A DNA stretch of 64,000 nucleotides, taken from Sycon ciliatum (lineage: Eukaryota > Porifera > Calcarea > Leucosolenida > Sycettidae). The stretch lies in NCBI RefSeq assembly GCF_964019385.1, contig NC_088643.1, forward strand, positions 815,855 to 879,854, given 5' to 3'. The notes beneath the pieces were generated by a model that worked only from the letters and a program-made list of their open reading frames with translations, made no database searches and was not told the origin of the DNA. The position numbers and the translations under genes were made by a program. Positions 39,858-52,072 of this stretch are shown piece by piece (position 1 is the first letter of the stretch; the number at the start of each line of letters is the position of its first letter).

Positions 39858-39955
39858 ATCAGTTTGAAACCCTTTAGAAAGGCAAGGACAATCGACGAAA
39901 CTAATTATTAGTTTCGTCGATTGTCGCTGCCTTTCTAAAGGGTTTCAAACTGATG
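39858..39955. mobile_element. Foldback hairpin 2
   Basis: The same palindrome as 39650-39788 with only one internal repeat, so the two arms meet almost directly. The flanking AGCACGTGGCAAGTAATCG block is duplicated too, so this is a local duplication rather than a second insertion. Confidence 0.75.
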
Positions 39956-41544
39956 TGAGGACCTAGCAAAAGATTGTAGCGGAATTATTGTCAGAAGAGA
40001 AAAAGGTTCTGGTGGCCATTAGTGAGGTTTCGCTCTACGGAATTACGTATGAAAATGACGTAGGAACTGTACGGAATTTTCATACGTAAAAATCAGAGCT
40101 GCTGGGTTTCGTTCTACGTGATTTCTCCACGACTGCTAAACATGCGTTGTTGCTTTGGACACGCGTTGGCTGCATGCGTCCACCGCATGCACCATGAACC
40201 GAAACCGCGTTTTCCATTTTATTTTTGCACGTCACTGGTGTACGGTGTGTGTACCTTGTGTTTCGCGCGGCTTGAACGTTGCCATGGACAAATGGGGAAA
40301 ATGCGAAAAAATATTTCAAAAAGTCCTACGGAGGACCCAACGTAGGAAAGAGTTTTCCTTCGAAAATCCGTAGAGAGATTTACATAATTGTTAGATTGAC
40401 AGCATAAAACAAGGAGGAGGACACTGTGTTCGAAAACAGTGACCTTACTACAACCTTCCGCGGTTGGCAGAGTCCCGGTCCCTGCGGACCATTTGAACCA
40501 TATGGGTATCGCACTCGGTTCTGACCCTCGTTATGCTAGGGGGTTAGGAGACTACTCCTGATGTCGTCTTCGCTCTTTTTTTACTTGTATAAAACTTCTC
40601 TTTCTTCTTCTTTTTCTTTCCAACTTCTGCCCATGGCGTCCTTGTCTCAGCTCGTCAGCTGTAAACAGTTTTTGTCATCACCATGACACTGCCGCGAGAA
40701 GGTGCTCTCTGTAGACGGGGTTGGTGATGTCCCGACGTGGCCGTGGGTAGGCCTTCACCACGTCGGAACACCCCGGCTACACGTTGGTCACGTCAACTAC
40801 TTATGTTTGTAAATCACTTCGTTGTTGATCTTATTGTTTCCTAAAAACACTTGAGGGAATTGAGAGTTTTTCTTTTTACACGTTTGGGTACACACGTTGG
40901 ATGCATTGACGGAAGAGCTAGATACTAACATGTATGTTCAATATTTTGTCGCTGAATTCTTTATGAACCTGGAAACTACATTTTAAGCAATGTAATTTTT
41001 TATGTGTATATCATAAGAATTTAAAGGTGAGGAAGAAAGCTCTTCTTACGTCTTACCCCTGTTATTAAGTCATGGCGAATGAAGGAGACGCTGAGGTTGT
41101 CAGTTGAGGTAGCGATCCATCGTCAATACATTTCTTAACTTTTTTTCAAGAAAACTACCTGGAAGGACTGCACTCAATGCATTCAGCTACTACTAGTACT
41201 AGTAGTTTCAGAAGAGCTACCTGGAAGGACTGCACCCAATGCATCCAGTGCAGCTACTAATAATTTTTAATTTTAAATTATTATGTGTGTTGTGCAACTG
41301 CGTGCGTTTGGTCTTTACAAGCAAGCGTGGTTAGCTTATCAAGATTGGGAAAGGTGAGTGACGCAGAGTTTAAACTGGATATATACGTACATAGTGAGTA
41401 ACTGGTCTTAAATGTAGATCACATAGTAATGTTGTGCGGTACATGACACTCAAGGCTGCTAGCTTCACTCTCATAATTATTATGTGCAACATCACTGTAT
41501 GCTCAAGTAATCTAGTCAATGGACTGTAACGATGTCATCTGGGT
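39956..41544. other. No gene recognised; local tandem duplication
   Basis: Around 41155-41260 the words AACTACCTGGAAGGACTGCA and AATGCATYCAG are repeated at about 65 bp spacing. The rest shows AT-rich and T-rich DNA without supported coding regions. Confidence 0.4.
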
Positions 41545-42640
41545 TGGCGTGTAGGTAGGTAGGTACATTTTTATTTGAATTCGCAGAACCAAACGGGCGG
41601 TGTCGCCCAATTACATGGAAGCGAATGGAAACAGTAAAATATTGTAGGAAATAGCCTAACATGATAGCAGGGTGTAGTACAAAGCAAAGAACGCTCAGTC
41701 AATGAATAACGTTAACGTTAGAATACAACAACGGGGAGGCGGTAAACAGCACATGACTGGTACTGTGGAGTACCGCAAACGTTCAAAGGTTCCTGTAGTG
41801 TTCAGTAGTGGGTGCTACTGCTAGCAAGACAGAACGAGAGGCAGGCTTGTTTGAACTGGTGGTACTGGGTAATACCACGCACGTCGGATGGCAGGGTGTT
41901 CCATAAAATGGACCCGCGAGCCGTTGGACGGTCGTGGCCGGCTTTGGAGGCAGATTTGGGCACTCAAAGGCCCAATCTGCGTTGCGCGCGCGTTGTTCGA
42001 GTACTGGGGCGCTCCAGAACTGCAGAAGGGCTTGCAGTGCATTGTTTGCCCGACCATTCGAGCAACGCCTGATCATAATACGGGTCTTTTGCTTGTGAAG
42101 CTCTTCGATGCCATACAGCTGCAGACGAGCAAGCAGAGGTTGGGCGCTTCTGCGAGGTGGCAGGCCGAACACGGCGCGTGCCGCACGGTTTTGCTGAACC
42201 TGAAGGCGGGACCGCTGGTCTTGTTGAAGGCACCCAGAGAACGCCACGGACCCGTAGAGCAAATCTGGCATCACAACGGATTTCACGTACTGCTCTCTGG
42301 ACTTTCTTGTAACTAATGTAAGACAAGGGCGGGCTCTCCAGAGTGCTCCCACCTTCTGCGAGGCCTTCTTCACAGCATTGTTAATGTGTTCGTCAAATCG
42401 AACGTGCTCGTCTATCGTGATGCCCAGGTACTTCGCATGGGGAACTGCTGGTAGCGAGTTTCCACGCCATTTGACAGTAATGTCTTGGCCGGAAATTCGA
42501 AGGACATGGCTTTTGCTAGTGTTCAGGATTAGATTCCGTTCCTGGAGGTGGTTAGCAATCTCGGTTGTAGACGTTGTGAGAACTCGCGATACTTCATGGC
42601 AATCAGGGTGGCTGAATGTGAGAGCAAAATCGTATGTATG
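41545..42640 (-). mobile_element. 5'-truncated LINE with (TACC)n tail
   Basis: GTAGGTAGGTAGGTAC at 41551-41566 is the tail on the opposite strand. On the minus strand the sequence from about 42600 gives NHLQERNLILNTSKSHVLR and AKYLGITIDEHVRFDEHINN. It then joins the 196-codon frame at 41783-42373 (VKSVVMPDLLYGSVAFSG, QNRAARAVFGLPPR). This is the region after the catalytic box of a CR1/Jockey-group reverse transcriptase. Confidence 0.75.
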
Positions 42641-42779
42641 TAGTTACTTGGCCAAGTGGTGACAAACAAAAGTCGCGTCACCTGCACATGTGTTTCCAGT
42701 GGCAGCAGCATGCATGCAGTGAACACAGTTGCAGCATCATTTTGACTGAGGAGCGCGTGAGCGACACTACTAAAATATT

Positions 42780-42975
42780 TATTTCAAATAAACTGCTACT
42801 TGTCGCCGCGCCGAGTTTGTAATTTTCGCTTTGTAGAGAAGATGATGTTGCTGTTTTTTTTGTTTTTTTTGTTTTTTTGGTTTCCCGTTCTCGGGGCCTT
42901 CTATTCGGTACTCTTTGTAGTTGTACTTCTGTACTGTTGAGCTATCCGAATTCAAATAAACATTAAAAAAAAAGG
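42780..42975 (+). mobile_element. Possible retroelement 3' end with poly(A)
   Basis: GAATTCAAATAAACATTAAAAAAAAA at 42949-42974 has the form of a polyadenylated 3' end. The preceding T-rich tract and short unique region give no coding evidence. Confidence 0.3.
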
Positions 42976-43264
42976 AGAAGCCGTAGCTTATTTTTTGCTT
43001 GGCCACTGCTGTCCCTGTACTGTCGTTTGTCTTTACATGTAGTCGCCGGCCAAGAAGTAATGATGGGTGTCTCTGTTATTTCTATCGCCGCGATCGCTGA
43101 TTTCTTTTAGTTCTGAGACGAACCAACTCTGGGCTGGTTTCCTTGTCCAGCGGCAAGCGAGAATCCAACTCCTATTTCTCAGGTGCTGGTGGACACTCAG
43201 CAGGAAAACACTGCACGATGGCTTGAGAGCGAAGGAAAACCTTCTTGAAGTAAAACAAAATTAG

Positions 43265-43400
43265 GGGGCGTTCGAATGGTCTTCATCAACTGTTCAAACA
43301 AAATTTATAAAGAGATTAATTGAAGTGCCCCATTAGAACGGTTTCTAACGAACGGTTTCTATCATTTTTAGAGTTTTTCAGTGGAATTGTCATGGCGGTG
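43265..43400. repeat. Paralogous empty site for the hAT-type element at 51.2 kb
   Basis: The segment from GGGGGCGTTCGAATGG to GTCATGGCGG aligns with 51098-51164 plus 52081-52135, with a single CCCATTAG where that locus has two copies around an insertion. Confidence 0.75.
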
Positions 43401-43781
43401 ATTTTTTATTTTATTTTTATTTTTACTGAATACCACAGTACCATCAGATGCTGCACAGCGGGGGCGGTGGCATATTGGATGGAAGTGGGGGCGGGGCAAA
43501 AGTAACTCCTCCGACCAAAGGTCTCGGAATCATCGTTACTCCTGTGCGCCGATACATAGGAGAAAAGAAACATGTGCATCCAAGAGGGGAGCACCGGCTT
43601 TGCAAACGATAATGGGGAGAATTCGAGATTGGGATAGGACAAAACAATAGTAAAAGCAGTGCACCGTAGGAAGATGGAGTGAACTGATAATCGGATTTTA
43701 AGGCTGAGCGAAGGGGATCAAAGAGGGGTAGAAGGGAGCTGGAGTGCGGTCAGTATAATTAGGCTGGTGTGTTGGCAGAGG

Positions 43782-46700
43782 TCATAGCCTGTCTGTGGCC
43801 CACTCCCACTTGCTGCGCCGCAAGTGGTCGTAGACGTTTTTCTTGAACGTGTGCATGCCTCTGCGAGAAGGGGGAGACTGCAGAAGGGTAGGTGGGAGCT
43901 GATTCCACGTTGCGATGAGGGAGTGGGGAAATGAGCGGAGCGTGTTGTTTCGTGCCTGAGGAGGAAGGATACTGGTGAGTTGCGATGGATGATGTGTTGC
44001 AGATCTGGTTGTCTCACGAGTAGGCATGCGGTGTTGCGGTGCGGCTGCTGATGGTGGCAGAATGGCTTTCACCATTTCCGGACCCTCGACAAAGTGCAGC
44101 TTGTACAGAAAGCAGAGCCCTGCTACGGTACGGCGAATGTCGAGGCTCGGGAGGTATGATCCATCTCCAATTATGTGCAGGGCACGGCGCTGGATGGCAG
44201 CGAGGCGGGCCAAGGTGGTGGGGGCTGCGCTCATCCACACCAGCATGCCATACTCTAGCACAGGGCGGACAAAGCCACGGTACACGATTGCCCGGTGCTT
44301 TGGGTCTAGCACAGCCGATGCCTTACGGAGGAAGCCGAGCCGCTGGGCTCCGCGTACTGCAAGCTGTCGGATACGGCTGCGGAATGCCAGCTGCCTGTCG
44401 AAGGTGACGCCAAGAAGCTTGAGCTCCTCTACTTCTGGCACGACTGCTCCTTGGAAGCGTATTGCGTTCGGGGGGGGGGGGGGGGGGGGTTGGCGAGCGG
44501 TGGTGGCTGATGGTCAATGCCTGCGACTTTGTGGGCTCGAACTTGATCCTCCACCTGCTTCCCCATGCTGCCAGTGAGTCTACTGCCTGCTGCAGGATTG
44601 CTGTCTCTTCTGGCAGTCTGAGTCGGACGGTGATGCACTTGTAGAGAGTTGTGTCGTCGGCGTATACAGCCAGCTTCGCCCCATCAGGCAGGTGGTCTTC
44701 TGCGTCGTTGACGTACAGAAGGAAGAGTGTGGGGCCGAGGATGCTGCCCTGTGGCACGCAAGATTGGATTCGGTGGGTCGGTGAAGACTGGCCACCTATG
44801 ACGACACGGATATAGCGGTCTGTCAGTTAACTCCGGAGCCAGGCAAGGAGGAGGCCACTTATGCCGCACCGCTAAGTTGTGGAGAACGCCGTTGTGCGAG
44901 ACCTTGTCGAAGGCCCCGGCAATATCTACTGCGAGTACCCTGACGAGGCCTCCACTGGCAGCTGCAAGGCTCCACTCATGCTAAAGAGCAATCAGCAGAT
45001 CAGAGGTTCCCAGTCAAGTGCGAAAGCCAAACTGCCTGTGAGAAAGGATGTCATTCTTCTTCAGGAAGTTGGACAGGCTGCGGTTCACGATGGACTCCAT
45101 ACACTTAGACATTATGGGCAGTAGTGATATCGGTCGGTAGTTTCTGGGGTTCGACTTGGGGCCTTTCTTGTGTACCGGTACGACGTTGGGCAACTTTCCA
45201 CATGGCAGGTTGATGACCACTGCAGAAGCACAGGGTAAACAGCTTGGATAGGGGCAGGGCCAGAGAGTCGGCACATTTTCTCAGCACTCTAGCAGTTACT
45301 GCATCAGGCCCTGTGGCTTTACTTGGGTTCAGGGCTCGGAGTGTCCGGCGTACGGTGGCTTGGCGGAAGTGGACTGTTGCAAGCGTATTTGCGGTGCGCT
45401 GGCGGACATGCGGGAACGGCCCCGACTGTTCCGCGAAGTCATCGTCTAGGCTGCACTTCTGGGCAAAGTACTTCCCGATGACGTTAGCCTTGTCGTGGCT
45501 TTTGGTGCATTCCATGCCATCGGGGTCAACCAGGACTGGGATGGAGCTGTCCCGGCCATGCCCTCCAACTCGTTTAATCACGCTCCACCACTCTCTGTCC
45601 TGCAGGTTGCCCGTCCGGAGCCGTTGCTTGACATGGTCGAGAGGTCTGGCTTTGGCTCTTGCTAGACATCTTGTTGAGTCAAGGGATGCTAGCTTGTACG
45701 TACACTGGAGCGCTCCATTTCTGGGGTCATCGCGGAATTTCCGCCAGGCATTGCGCTTTCTGTCAACTGCTGCAGAGCATTCTGGCGTCCACCAGATTGG
45801 GTCCTGCGGTCTGGTCTTGAAGACCTTGGATGGTATAAAGCGTTGCATTCCCTCAGTGATTCGCATGGTCAGAAGCTCACATGATATGTTAGGGTCGTCG
45901 CCGATTATTGTGTCCCAGTCAGTAGTCCGGAGGAAGGCAGAGAGGCGGGGCCAGTCAGCCGGCTGGTATCGCCATACTGTACGAGTGGTGGGTTGGTCTA
46001 CAGATGCAGTAAGCTGGAAGTCGGCTATGACAATAGCATGGTCTGATCTGCCAAGAGGTGGTTGGGTGGTGGTAGACACAGTTCCAGGCACATCTGACAT
46101 GACGAGGTCAAGGATGTTTTCTCCACGAGTGGCTGAGGTGACGTGTTGTCGGAGACCATGTACACAGCACATGTCTTCTGCAGCTTCTCCAGCAGCCGAG
46201 GTGCGTGGACTTCCAAGCCATTCCCGGTTGTGGGCATTGAAGTCCCCTGCCACAATAATGTGTGAGCAGGACTGCCGGGCTTTGTCGATGTCAGATTCCA
46301 GCTGGGTGAAGATACTGCAGTCGCTGTCTGCACTCGTCCCAGGTCTGTAGGCAGCACAGATGCCAAATTTCATGCCTGACGGTGCAGCAACACTAATCCA
46401 AAGAGTTTCACACTCAGAGTTGATGTCCAGTTGTTTGTACGCCATCCCTTCTTTCAGCCATATGGCGACTCCGCCGCCTTGCGCTGTCCGGGCTCGACGT
46501 ATTGGGGGGTAATAGCCAGGGATTGAGACTTCCGCAACTGAAGCCTTGTCAGGCGATAGTTTGGTCTCGGTGACGACAGCGATGTCTACATGCAGGCTTT
46601 TCAGAGTATGCTGAAGCTCATCCATTTTGTTGTAAATGCTGAATGCATTCGTGAGCAGAAGACGGAGTGAGGGGGCCTTAGTTTTCATTGTGACCGTTGG

Positions 46701-46802
46701 CGTTGTTTGGGTTGGTGCATGGCCTACGTTGGGTGGTGGGCTCGTGGGTCTGTGTATCCTGCTGGGGTGGCTGCGCACTATGCTGGTCAGCTCGCTTTGC
46801 AT
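43782..46802 (-). pseudogene. LINE family A copy 2, ORF2 (endonuclease-reverse transcriptase)
   Basis: The natural start is probably MKTKAPSLRLLLTNAFSIYN at about 46689; the frame stays open further upstream. Endonuclease motifs: VVTETKLSPDKAS, VAGDFNAHNREWLGSP, PPLGRSDHAIVIAD. RT: VHKKGPKSNPRNYRPISLLP, LSHRQFGFR, LAVYADDTTLYK, then EELKLLGVTFDRQLAFRSRI and the C-terminal segment to 43782. Frame breaks occur near 45200, 44880 and at the poly-G at 44470-44489. This is the most complete LINE here: CR1/Jockey group, about 1000 codons, with no RNase H seen. Confidence 0.88.
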
Positions 46803-47828
46803 CCTGCGGCAGCGAATCTGGTGACCGTTCTGCAGAGGAACGTTTGTGGCTGTGAAGGGGGGTTACAGGTGTGCCGGCAGCGGCAGCGGACAGGCCACGA
46901 CTCGCGCTCAGGAAGTCATTAATTGTGGCGCCAATCCCAAGTTGCTGTTGCTCTTGATCATGCTGCTGTGCTTCCAACTGGTTGGTGCTACTGTCGCTAT
47001 TGCTGCTGCGGCGACTGCTGGTGCTGCTGCGGTGACCACTGGTGCTGCTGCGGCGACTGCTGGTGCTGCTGCGGCGACTGCTGGTGCTGCTGCTGCTGGT
47101 GTTGTTGTTGGCGTTGTTGTTGCTGCTGCTGTTGTTGTGCTTGTTGTGGCTGCTGCTCTTGCTGCTGCTGATGCTTTTGGCCGCATTTGCATTTGTGGAG
47201 GTGTGGAATCTCCACGGCCTGCAGTAGAGCGGCCTTGGCCAGAAATTGGCTGACATCACTGTCAGCTTGCAGGTGGCATCAACTGATATCCTGGCGGACA
47301 CTTTCCCGTTTCCGGCTGTGTGTAGGCTGCATTGGTGGGATTTGACAGGCGTCCCCACGCTTTCGACCTACGGTGTACAAACTCAGTGAGGCTGTCTACC
47401 GTACAGTCGGGGCTCAAGTTGCCCACAAAGAACACAGATCGCTTCTTTCTTGGCGGGCCCGCCGCAACTAATTTCCAACTGTCATCCTTGATGACGGCCA
47501 TGATAGGGTGGCTCTTCTCGCAGTCTGATTGCACAGGTTCAGGATCGACAAAGCCGGGGTCGTCCGTACGGGTACGGGTTTCGTGCTGTGCAGAGCCAGA
47601 GGCCACGTCCATCTGCCCTGACTGTTGTCCAGCATCTGCATCGGCTGGGTCGAGCTGGTTTGCTGCTGTAGCTGGGTCAGGCTGGCCCTGCTGGGGAGGA
47701 CGGTTACGAGGTTTCGTACGGGTACGAGATTTGTCGCCTTGGACTTGGTGCTGAGCAGGGAGTCGTAAAATACCGGGAGGCGACACGCCACACATTTCAC
47801 GATCCGAGGATCCATAGGATTGCTGCAC
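46678..47828 (-). pseudogene. LINE family A copy 2, ORF1 (RRM-like RNA-binding protein)
   Basis: From 47828 the frame has a Gln/Asp/Pro-rich N-terminus, then KKRSVFFVGNLSPDCTVDSL, which fits the RNP2 strand of an RRM. A frameshift near 47300 moves to the frame ending at 46678. That frame carries ARISVDATCKLTVMSANFWP and RPLYCRPWRFHTS, the end of the fold, and a Ser/Asn/Arg-rich tail encoded by 21-bp GCT-rich repeats. The C-terminus overlaps the ORF2 start by 11 bases (ATGAAAACTAA). It would coat the LINE RNA. Confidence 0.75.
46950..47185. repeat. GCT/GTT trinucleotide and 21-bp tandem repeats in ORF1
   Basis: Four 21-bp units (GCGACTGCTGGTGCTGCTGC type) and flanking GTT/GCT triplets encode the Ser/Arg and Ser/Asn-rich tail. 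Length polymorphism is likely. Confidence 0.8.
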
Positions 47829-48359
47829 TCGACCCGCGAAATTTGATGCGTGATTGAAACGTCGTCGTCATCTTCTTTTTCTCAATTGTTTTTGCTATGC
47901 TTCGAGGCCTATTCTGGATCTCCAGAGCGAAAGCTGGTTGTTTCTGATACGTATCACGCATTACCTTAGGTTGAGCCGTGGCTTTTAATTTTTTTTTGGA
48001 AGTTCACTGCTTTGGAGACGACGGAATGTCAAGGTAAGTTATTCACGAAATGTACTCAAATTTGAATTGAGTAAGTGCGAATGACACCCTGTTTTCGGAA
48101 TAGTTCTCCACTGAACACACCATGCCCATGGCCCCTTCATGTTGTCCAAGTTCCATTCTAGGTTTGTGTGAAGTTTCGAGATGAAGTTCGAGGATGTACT
48201 CACCTTTCCATGGAAGGGAAAAAAGTAGCATATCAAACAGAATCCATGCAGCATTTGATGCCACTGTCCTCATTCTTCTGCATTCAAAGTGTTTCACATT
48301 ATTGTCCATGAACTACACACAATATTTGTCATTTCTTAACTGTTCATAGCTGTTCATAC

Positions 48360-48482
48360 TTGAAGTAACTGTGTTCTGAACACATTGCCTTCAGGAAACG
48401 TAAGGCCGAGTCGCCTGACCGACTGAGCAAAGTTCTCTGCGACGAAAGTCACACTATCGGCAAATGCACTCAAGGCGAATAC
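48360..48482 (-). CDS. Exon of unrecognised host gene
   Basis: Acceptor TATTCACAG and donor CAA-GTATGA border a 123-bp, 41-codon exon in phase 0 at both ends. It reads VFALSAFADSVTFVAENFAQ, SVRRLGLTFPEG and NVFRTQLLQ. The amphipathic helical pattern looks like part of a helical-repeat protein, but no family is recognised. It follows in phase from the exon at 48951-49273 on the same strand. Confidence 0.5.
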
Positions 48483-48879
48483 CTGTGAATACCCTGTATA
48501 CTGCTTGATCCACTTATCACAGAAGCATACACACGCACGCACACACATACCATGCATACGCCCGTCGCAAGAGAAGAACGCACGTCTGCAAATGCACTGG
48601 ATGTGCAACCACAGATTTTCTCTTATAGCAACGATAGCGAACAAGATCTGGATGAGACAGATCAAGACCTGCACCAGATAACTGTATAATCCACACAACT
48701 GGCAAAGCCATGTGAATCGACCACCAATGCACAACGCACATACACCTTTGGACCTTTGGATGCCCATTGCTCCGTGCAATGATAGCATCAGGAGTTGCAG
48801 TATTTCCTGTGGCGAGTTAGATCATTGGGCCGACGCTGAAGTCCCTGCCACAGCCGCAAATGAACACTCTAGGCTTTGG

Positions 48880-48925
48880 CACAGCCGCACACATATACAC
48901 ACACACACACACATACACACACGCA
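48880..48925. repeat. (CA)n microsatellite
   Basis: A short CACA/TACA tract next to the exon border. Confidence 0.85.
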
Positions 48926-48950
48926 TGCTCGTGCAACATTCACATGTCAC

Positions 48951-49273
48951 TGCTTCAGTTGTTTTTAGCTGTGTCATATTGTGTCTTATACAGAGCTTCA
49001 CTTTGGGAAAAGCTGTTGAGATGCTGGAGAGCACTTGTTGCCATGCTTGCGAAATGCCAGCACCGTTGCATGCCTTCAGCTGGCACACTTCCTGGCGTAG
49101 CAGATTTCCAAAACCTGATGCCTTGTGTAACTGTGTCCTGATAACATGCAGGAATGACGCCATCGCCTGAGTAACACTCGCCTGTCTCATTGTCAGCAGT
49201 TCGCAAATTCCATGGATTATTTCACCTTCCATAGGCCTGTACACCATGGTGGCACTGCCACTCTTACATGGAT
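48951..49273 (-). CDS. Exon of unrecognised host gene
   Basis: Acceptor ATGTGCAG ends at 49274. The open frame (two bases from upstream) reads DPCKSGSATMVYRPMEGEII, HGICELLTMRQASVTQAMAS, FLHVIRTQLHKASGFGNLLR and on to TQLKTTEA. It ends in phase 0 at a GTGACA donor, matching the next exon. Codon use and amphipathic pattern look genuine. The donor is weak and no family is recognised. A further exon near 48207-48285 before a GTGAGTAC donor is possible, but its phase does not fit. Confidence 0.5.
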
Positions 49274-49798
49274 CTGCACATAGGCAAAGCAAGGGTTGAG
49301 GGCGGAGGTTTATGTCAACAATTTACGTACTAGGTAAACACGTAATTTTCAGGACACGAATAAAATAATATCCTGTCACAGGTTCAACACTGTCACATGT
49401 CATAGTGAACAGACAATGCACCGTGGGCAGACTTCCATTTTTCGGGTGAGTTTGGGGCGCTTAGTATGCTACAGATTATACATTCGTGTTCACAAGGACA
49501 AGACGAGACCAAAAAATGCAGACGAGAGAATCTCACCAGTAGTCCACAGCTGAACATCTCCACAACTCAGGTCACCAAGTGGATACGTGGCGTCATCTAC
49601 ATCTTCCACGGTGGACTCATCACTTTGGCAGGCATCTCTGTCAAGCTCCATCATCCTTTACCCCGTCAAGGCACAAACTTAGAATCACCAAATCAACTGC
49701 TGACACTCGGACGATTCCTTGGGGGCAGGATTATTTTTTTGGTTTTTGGGACCAAACAGCGAACGCGTCCTTTGTGCATGACCTGCGCCGCTTTGACC

Positions 49799-50152
49799 TC
49801 ATGGGGATTCTATATTTTCCCTCAGCACTCGTGCCCGAGCTGAGTCAATCATCCGACGCGGTTGTGCATCTCGTGTCGCCTCCCGGTATTTTACGACTCC
49901 CTGGTGCTGAGTAGATCGTGAAGGGGCCTTGTCGGGAACAACAATGGCGGATTTCTGCAGTGAACAAAATTCCTCACGTAGGGCTAGGAGCTGCGTGGAG
50001 AGATCGTCTACACGCTGATGGAGACGACCCTCACGATCCCTCGACTCGCTGATATGAGACGCCAGGGTCTGCAGCACGCTGAGCAGAGTCTGCTCTATGC
50101 CCGGGAGGGAGCAGAGCAGTTTCATCGCAGGCTCTCCTGCGAGCTCGCCCAT
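49799..50152 (-). pseudogene. Possible LINE ORF1 N-terminal fragment with coiled coil
   Basis: A 117-codon frame begins MGELAGEPAMKLLCSLPGIE and has heptad-like spacing (LLSVLQTLASHISESRDREG and onward), as in ORF1 proteins that trimerise. It shares a ~35-bp block containing GAGTCGTAAAATACCGGGAG, in opposite orientation, with the ORF1 start of LINE family A at 47.76 kb. Confidence 0.3.
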
Positions 50153-50430
50153 GGCGCAGAGGTTCTCCCTGATTTTGACTGCTTACCCCTACACTACGCT
50201 ACCCTACTACCCTACACTGCCACTAATACTACTGTCCTACTTCCAGACCGGCCTGTTGCCGGCTGGCCTGTCAAACACTACGGAGCTGAAAAAGTCACAA
50301 CTGTCCACAGTCAGTGCAGTGCCAGTAGTCATCATAATGATGACGATCATCTCCACGTACTACGTGACGTAGCTTTACCAAACCCTTCGGAACTAATCCA
50401 CCTCTGCCATCGGCTGAGGTTGTGGAGTTC

Positions 50431-50494
50431 CGAGGAGTTTCGTTTTTCTGAAGAGACCAATAAGGCCACCTCTTCAGAAAAACGAAACTCCTCG
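50431..50494. repeat. Perfect 25-bp inverted repeat with 14-base loop
   Basis: 50431-50455 (CGAGGAGTTTCGTTTTTCTG and next five bases) is the exact complement of 50470-50494. The flanking sequence recurs in diverged form at about 52150-52265, where the hairpin is absent. Confidence 0.85.
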
Positions 50495-51164
50495 AAAAGT
50501 CAAAGCGCGCCCTGAGTGACTGAACCCATCTGAAGCCGATCAGTGTTCCGCACAAGAGATTGCGTTTTTGTCCCGCCACAGACCATTATGGCTTCGCTAC
50601 GTCACGGTGGTCACACCATCCGTTCATGTAACGATTGTTGAGCAGCACCACCATTCGCGTGAGTGTGACGAAGAACTGCTTCGAAAACGAAACACGACCC
50701 GGTCTCTACCCCATGGCGACAGTATTGCGCAGGTCTTGGAAGAGGAGAATGCCTCGCGCGATAAGAACAGAGACAACAGCGGGTTTTCGGCAACCTGGAG
50801 GCGGAAATCGTCAAGCTTCTCTGCCTCCGAGATCCAGTGCATGTAGACCTACTGTTGTGGACATGGAAATCCGGTCGCACATCTAGCGGACCCAGGGCGC
50901 TGGCCATGCAGCCGTGGATTTGTTTAAAGCAGTACACACATGCACTTATGCGCTGCCGCGCGCTGTCGCATCGGATCAACATGCAATGTATGTACATGAC
51001 TATGCACTGCACGCAGCGTTCTGTACGCGCTGAGGGCGCCGGCCCCGGTCAATCGACTGGATTTCCATGTGCACTACAGTACATAGGATGTTGTTAGAGC
51101 GCGTTCGAATTGTCTTCATCAACTGTTCAAACAAATTTAGAGATTAGTTGAAGTGTCCCATTAG

Positions 51165-52072
51165 TAGGCACCGGCGGATTATGCCGGCATAATTATTGGC
51201 ATAATTTGGAGGTAGGAGCATAACTGCATGATTGGATCACAGTTCTAGTATGTAGGCAACACAATTGTGTACAATGCACCTGATCAGTGCTGGTGGTCTG
51301 CATGGTAAAGGGTTCGGGGGTCATGCAGATAGTGTTTTCAATGAAAAGCAGGGTAGAAATCATGGGAAACATTTTGTGTGCTCGAACTCGTCTTCTCAAA
51401 GTTCTTTCTCACCCTGATACAGTACATGTGGCAGAAGATGCGAGTGAATCAGCCTTTATTATAATTATCAGGTATCCCGGAACGGACGAGATAGTGATGG
51501 GTAGTCCGCAAAACTCCGCGTACATGTACACTAAGGTTGTTACGAAGTCATGACGTCTGGATCTTAGCAGCTATGACTGTGCAGGCTTTGGGTACTGCTC
51601 TAATAACTAAACAAATTGAGGTATAGTTGATGTTTGGTAATGATGGAAGGAGAGCTGGAGCTACGGGAGAGATGAGCTGATGAGAATTCGCAGGGTTAGG
51701 GTGACATCGGTTGGACAAGTATGACGATTACGAAGAAAGTTGAACATGGCAGTTTTCAAAGGTAAGGAAAAAATCTTTCAAAGCAAAAGAAGTCAACTTA
51801 TGAATAGAAGAAGTAATGTTCTCTCTTTTCCGGGTAGATCTCTAGTATGCATGGACACCTTGGTATGGGGACACTCATGTATTTTGTTGTACTTATGGCC
51901 ACTTGCAAGTACGAAAAGGCACAATTTTCCAAACTTTGAGGCTCCATAAGCACAACAAAGTGAATATGTATCCCCGCGTGCCAAAGCATAATATGAGGAT
52001 TTTGGGAGCATAATGCGAGAATCCATGAAAGCATAATTCCATGATTTCGCGGGCATAATCCGCGGGTGCCTA
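51165..52072. mobile_element. hAT-type element, 908 bp, perfect target duplication
   Basis: Ends are TAGGCACCGGCGGATTATGC and the complement of TAGGCACCCGCGGATTATGC. CCCATTAG is duplicated perfectly at 51157-51164 and 52073-52080, and an empty paralogous site lies at about 43336. The interior has open frames of 69-127 codons without a recognisable transposase, so it is probably non-autonomous. Confidence 0.88.

Noticed and set aside
48207..48285. Third exon of the 48-49 kb gene
   Set aside because: It has a good GTGAGTAC donor, but the acceptor phase does not fit the preceding exon; mentioned only in the neighbour's entry.
51668..51690. CTGATGA near 51671 as a hammerhead
   Set aside because: No GAAA at suitable distance and no helix I or III pairing.
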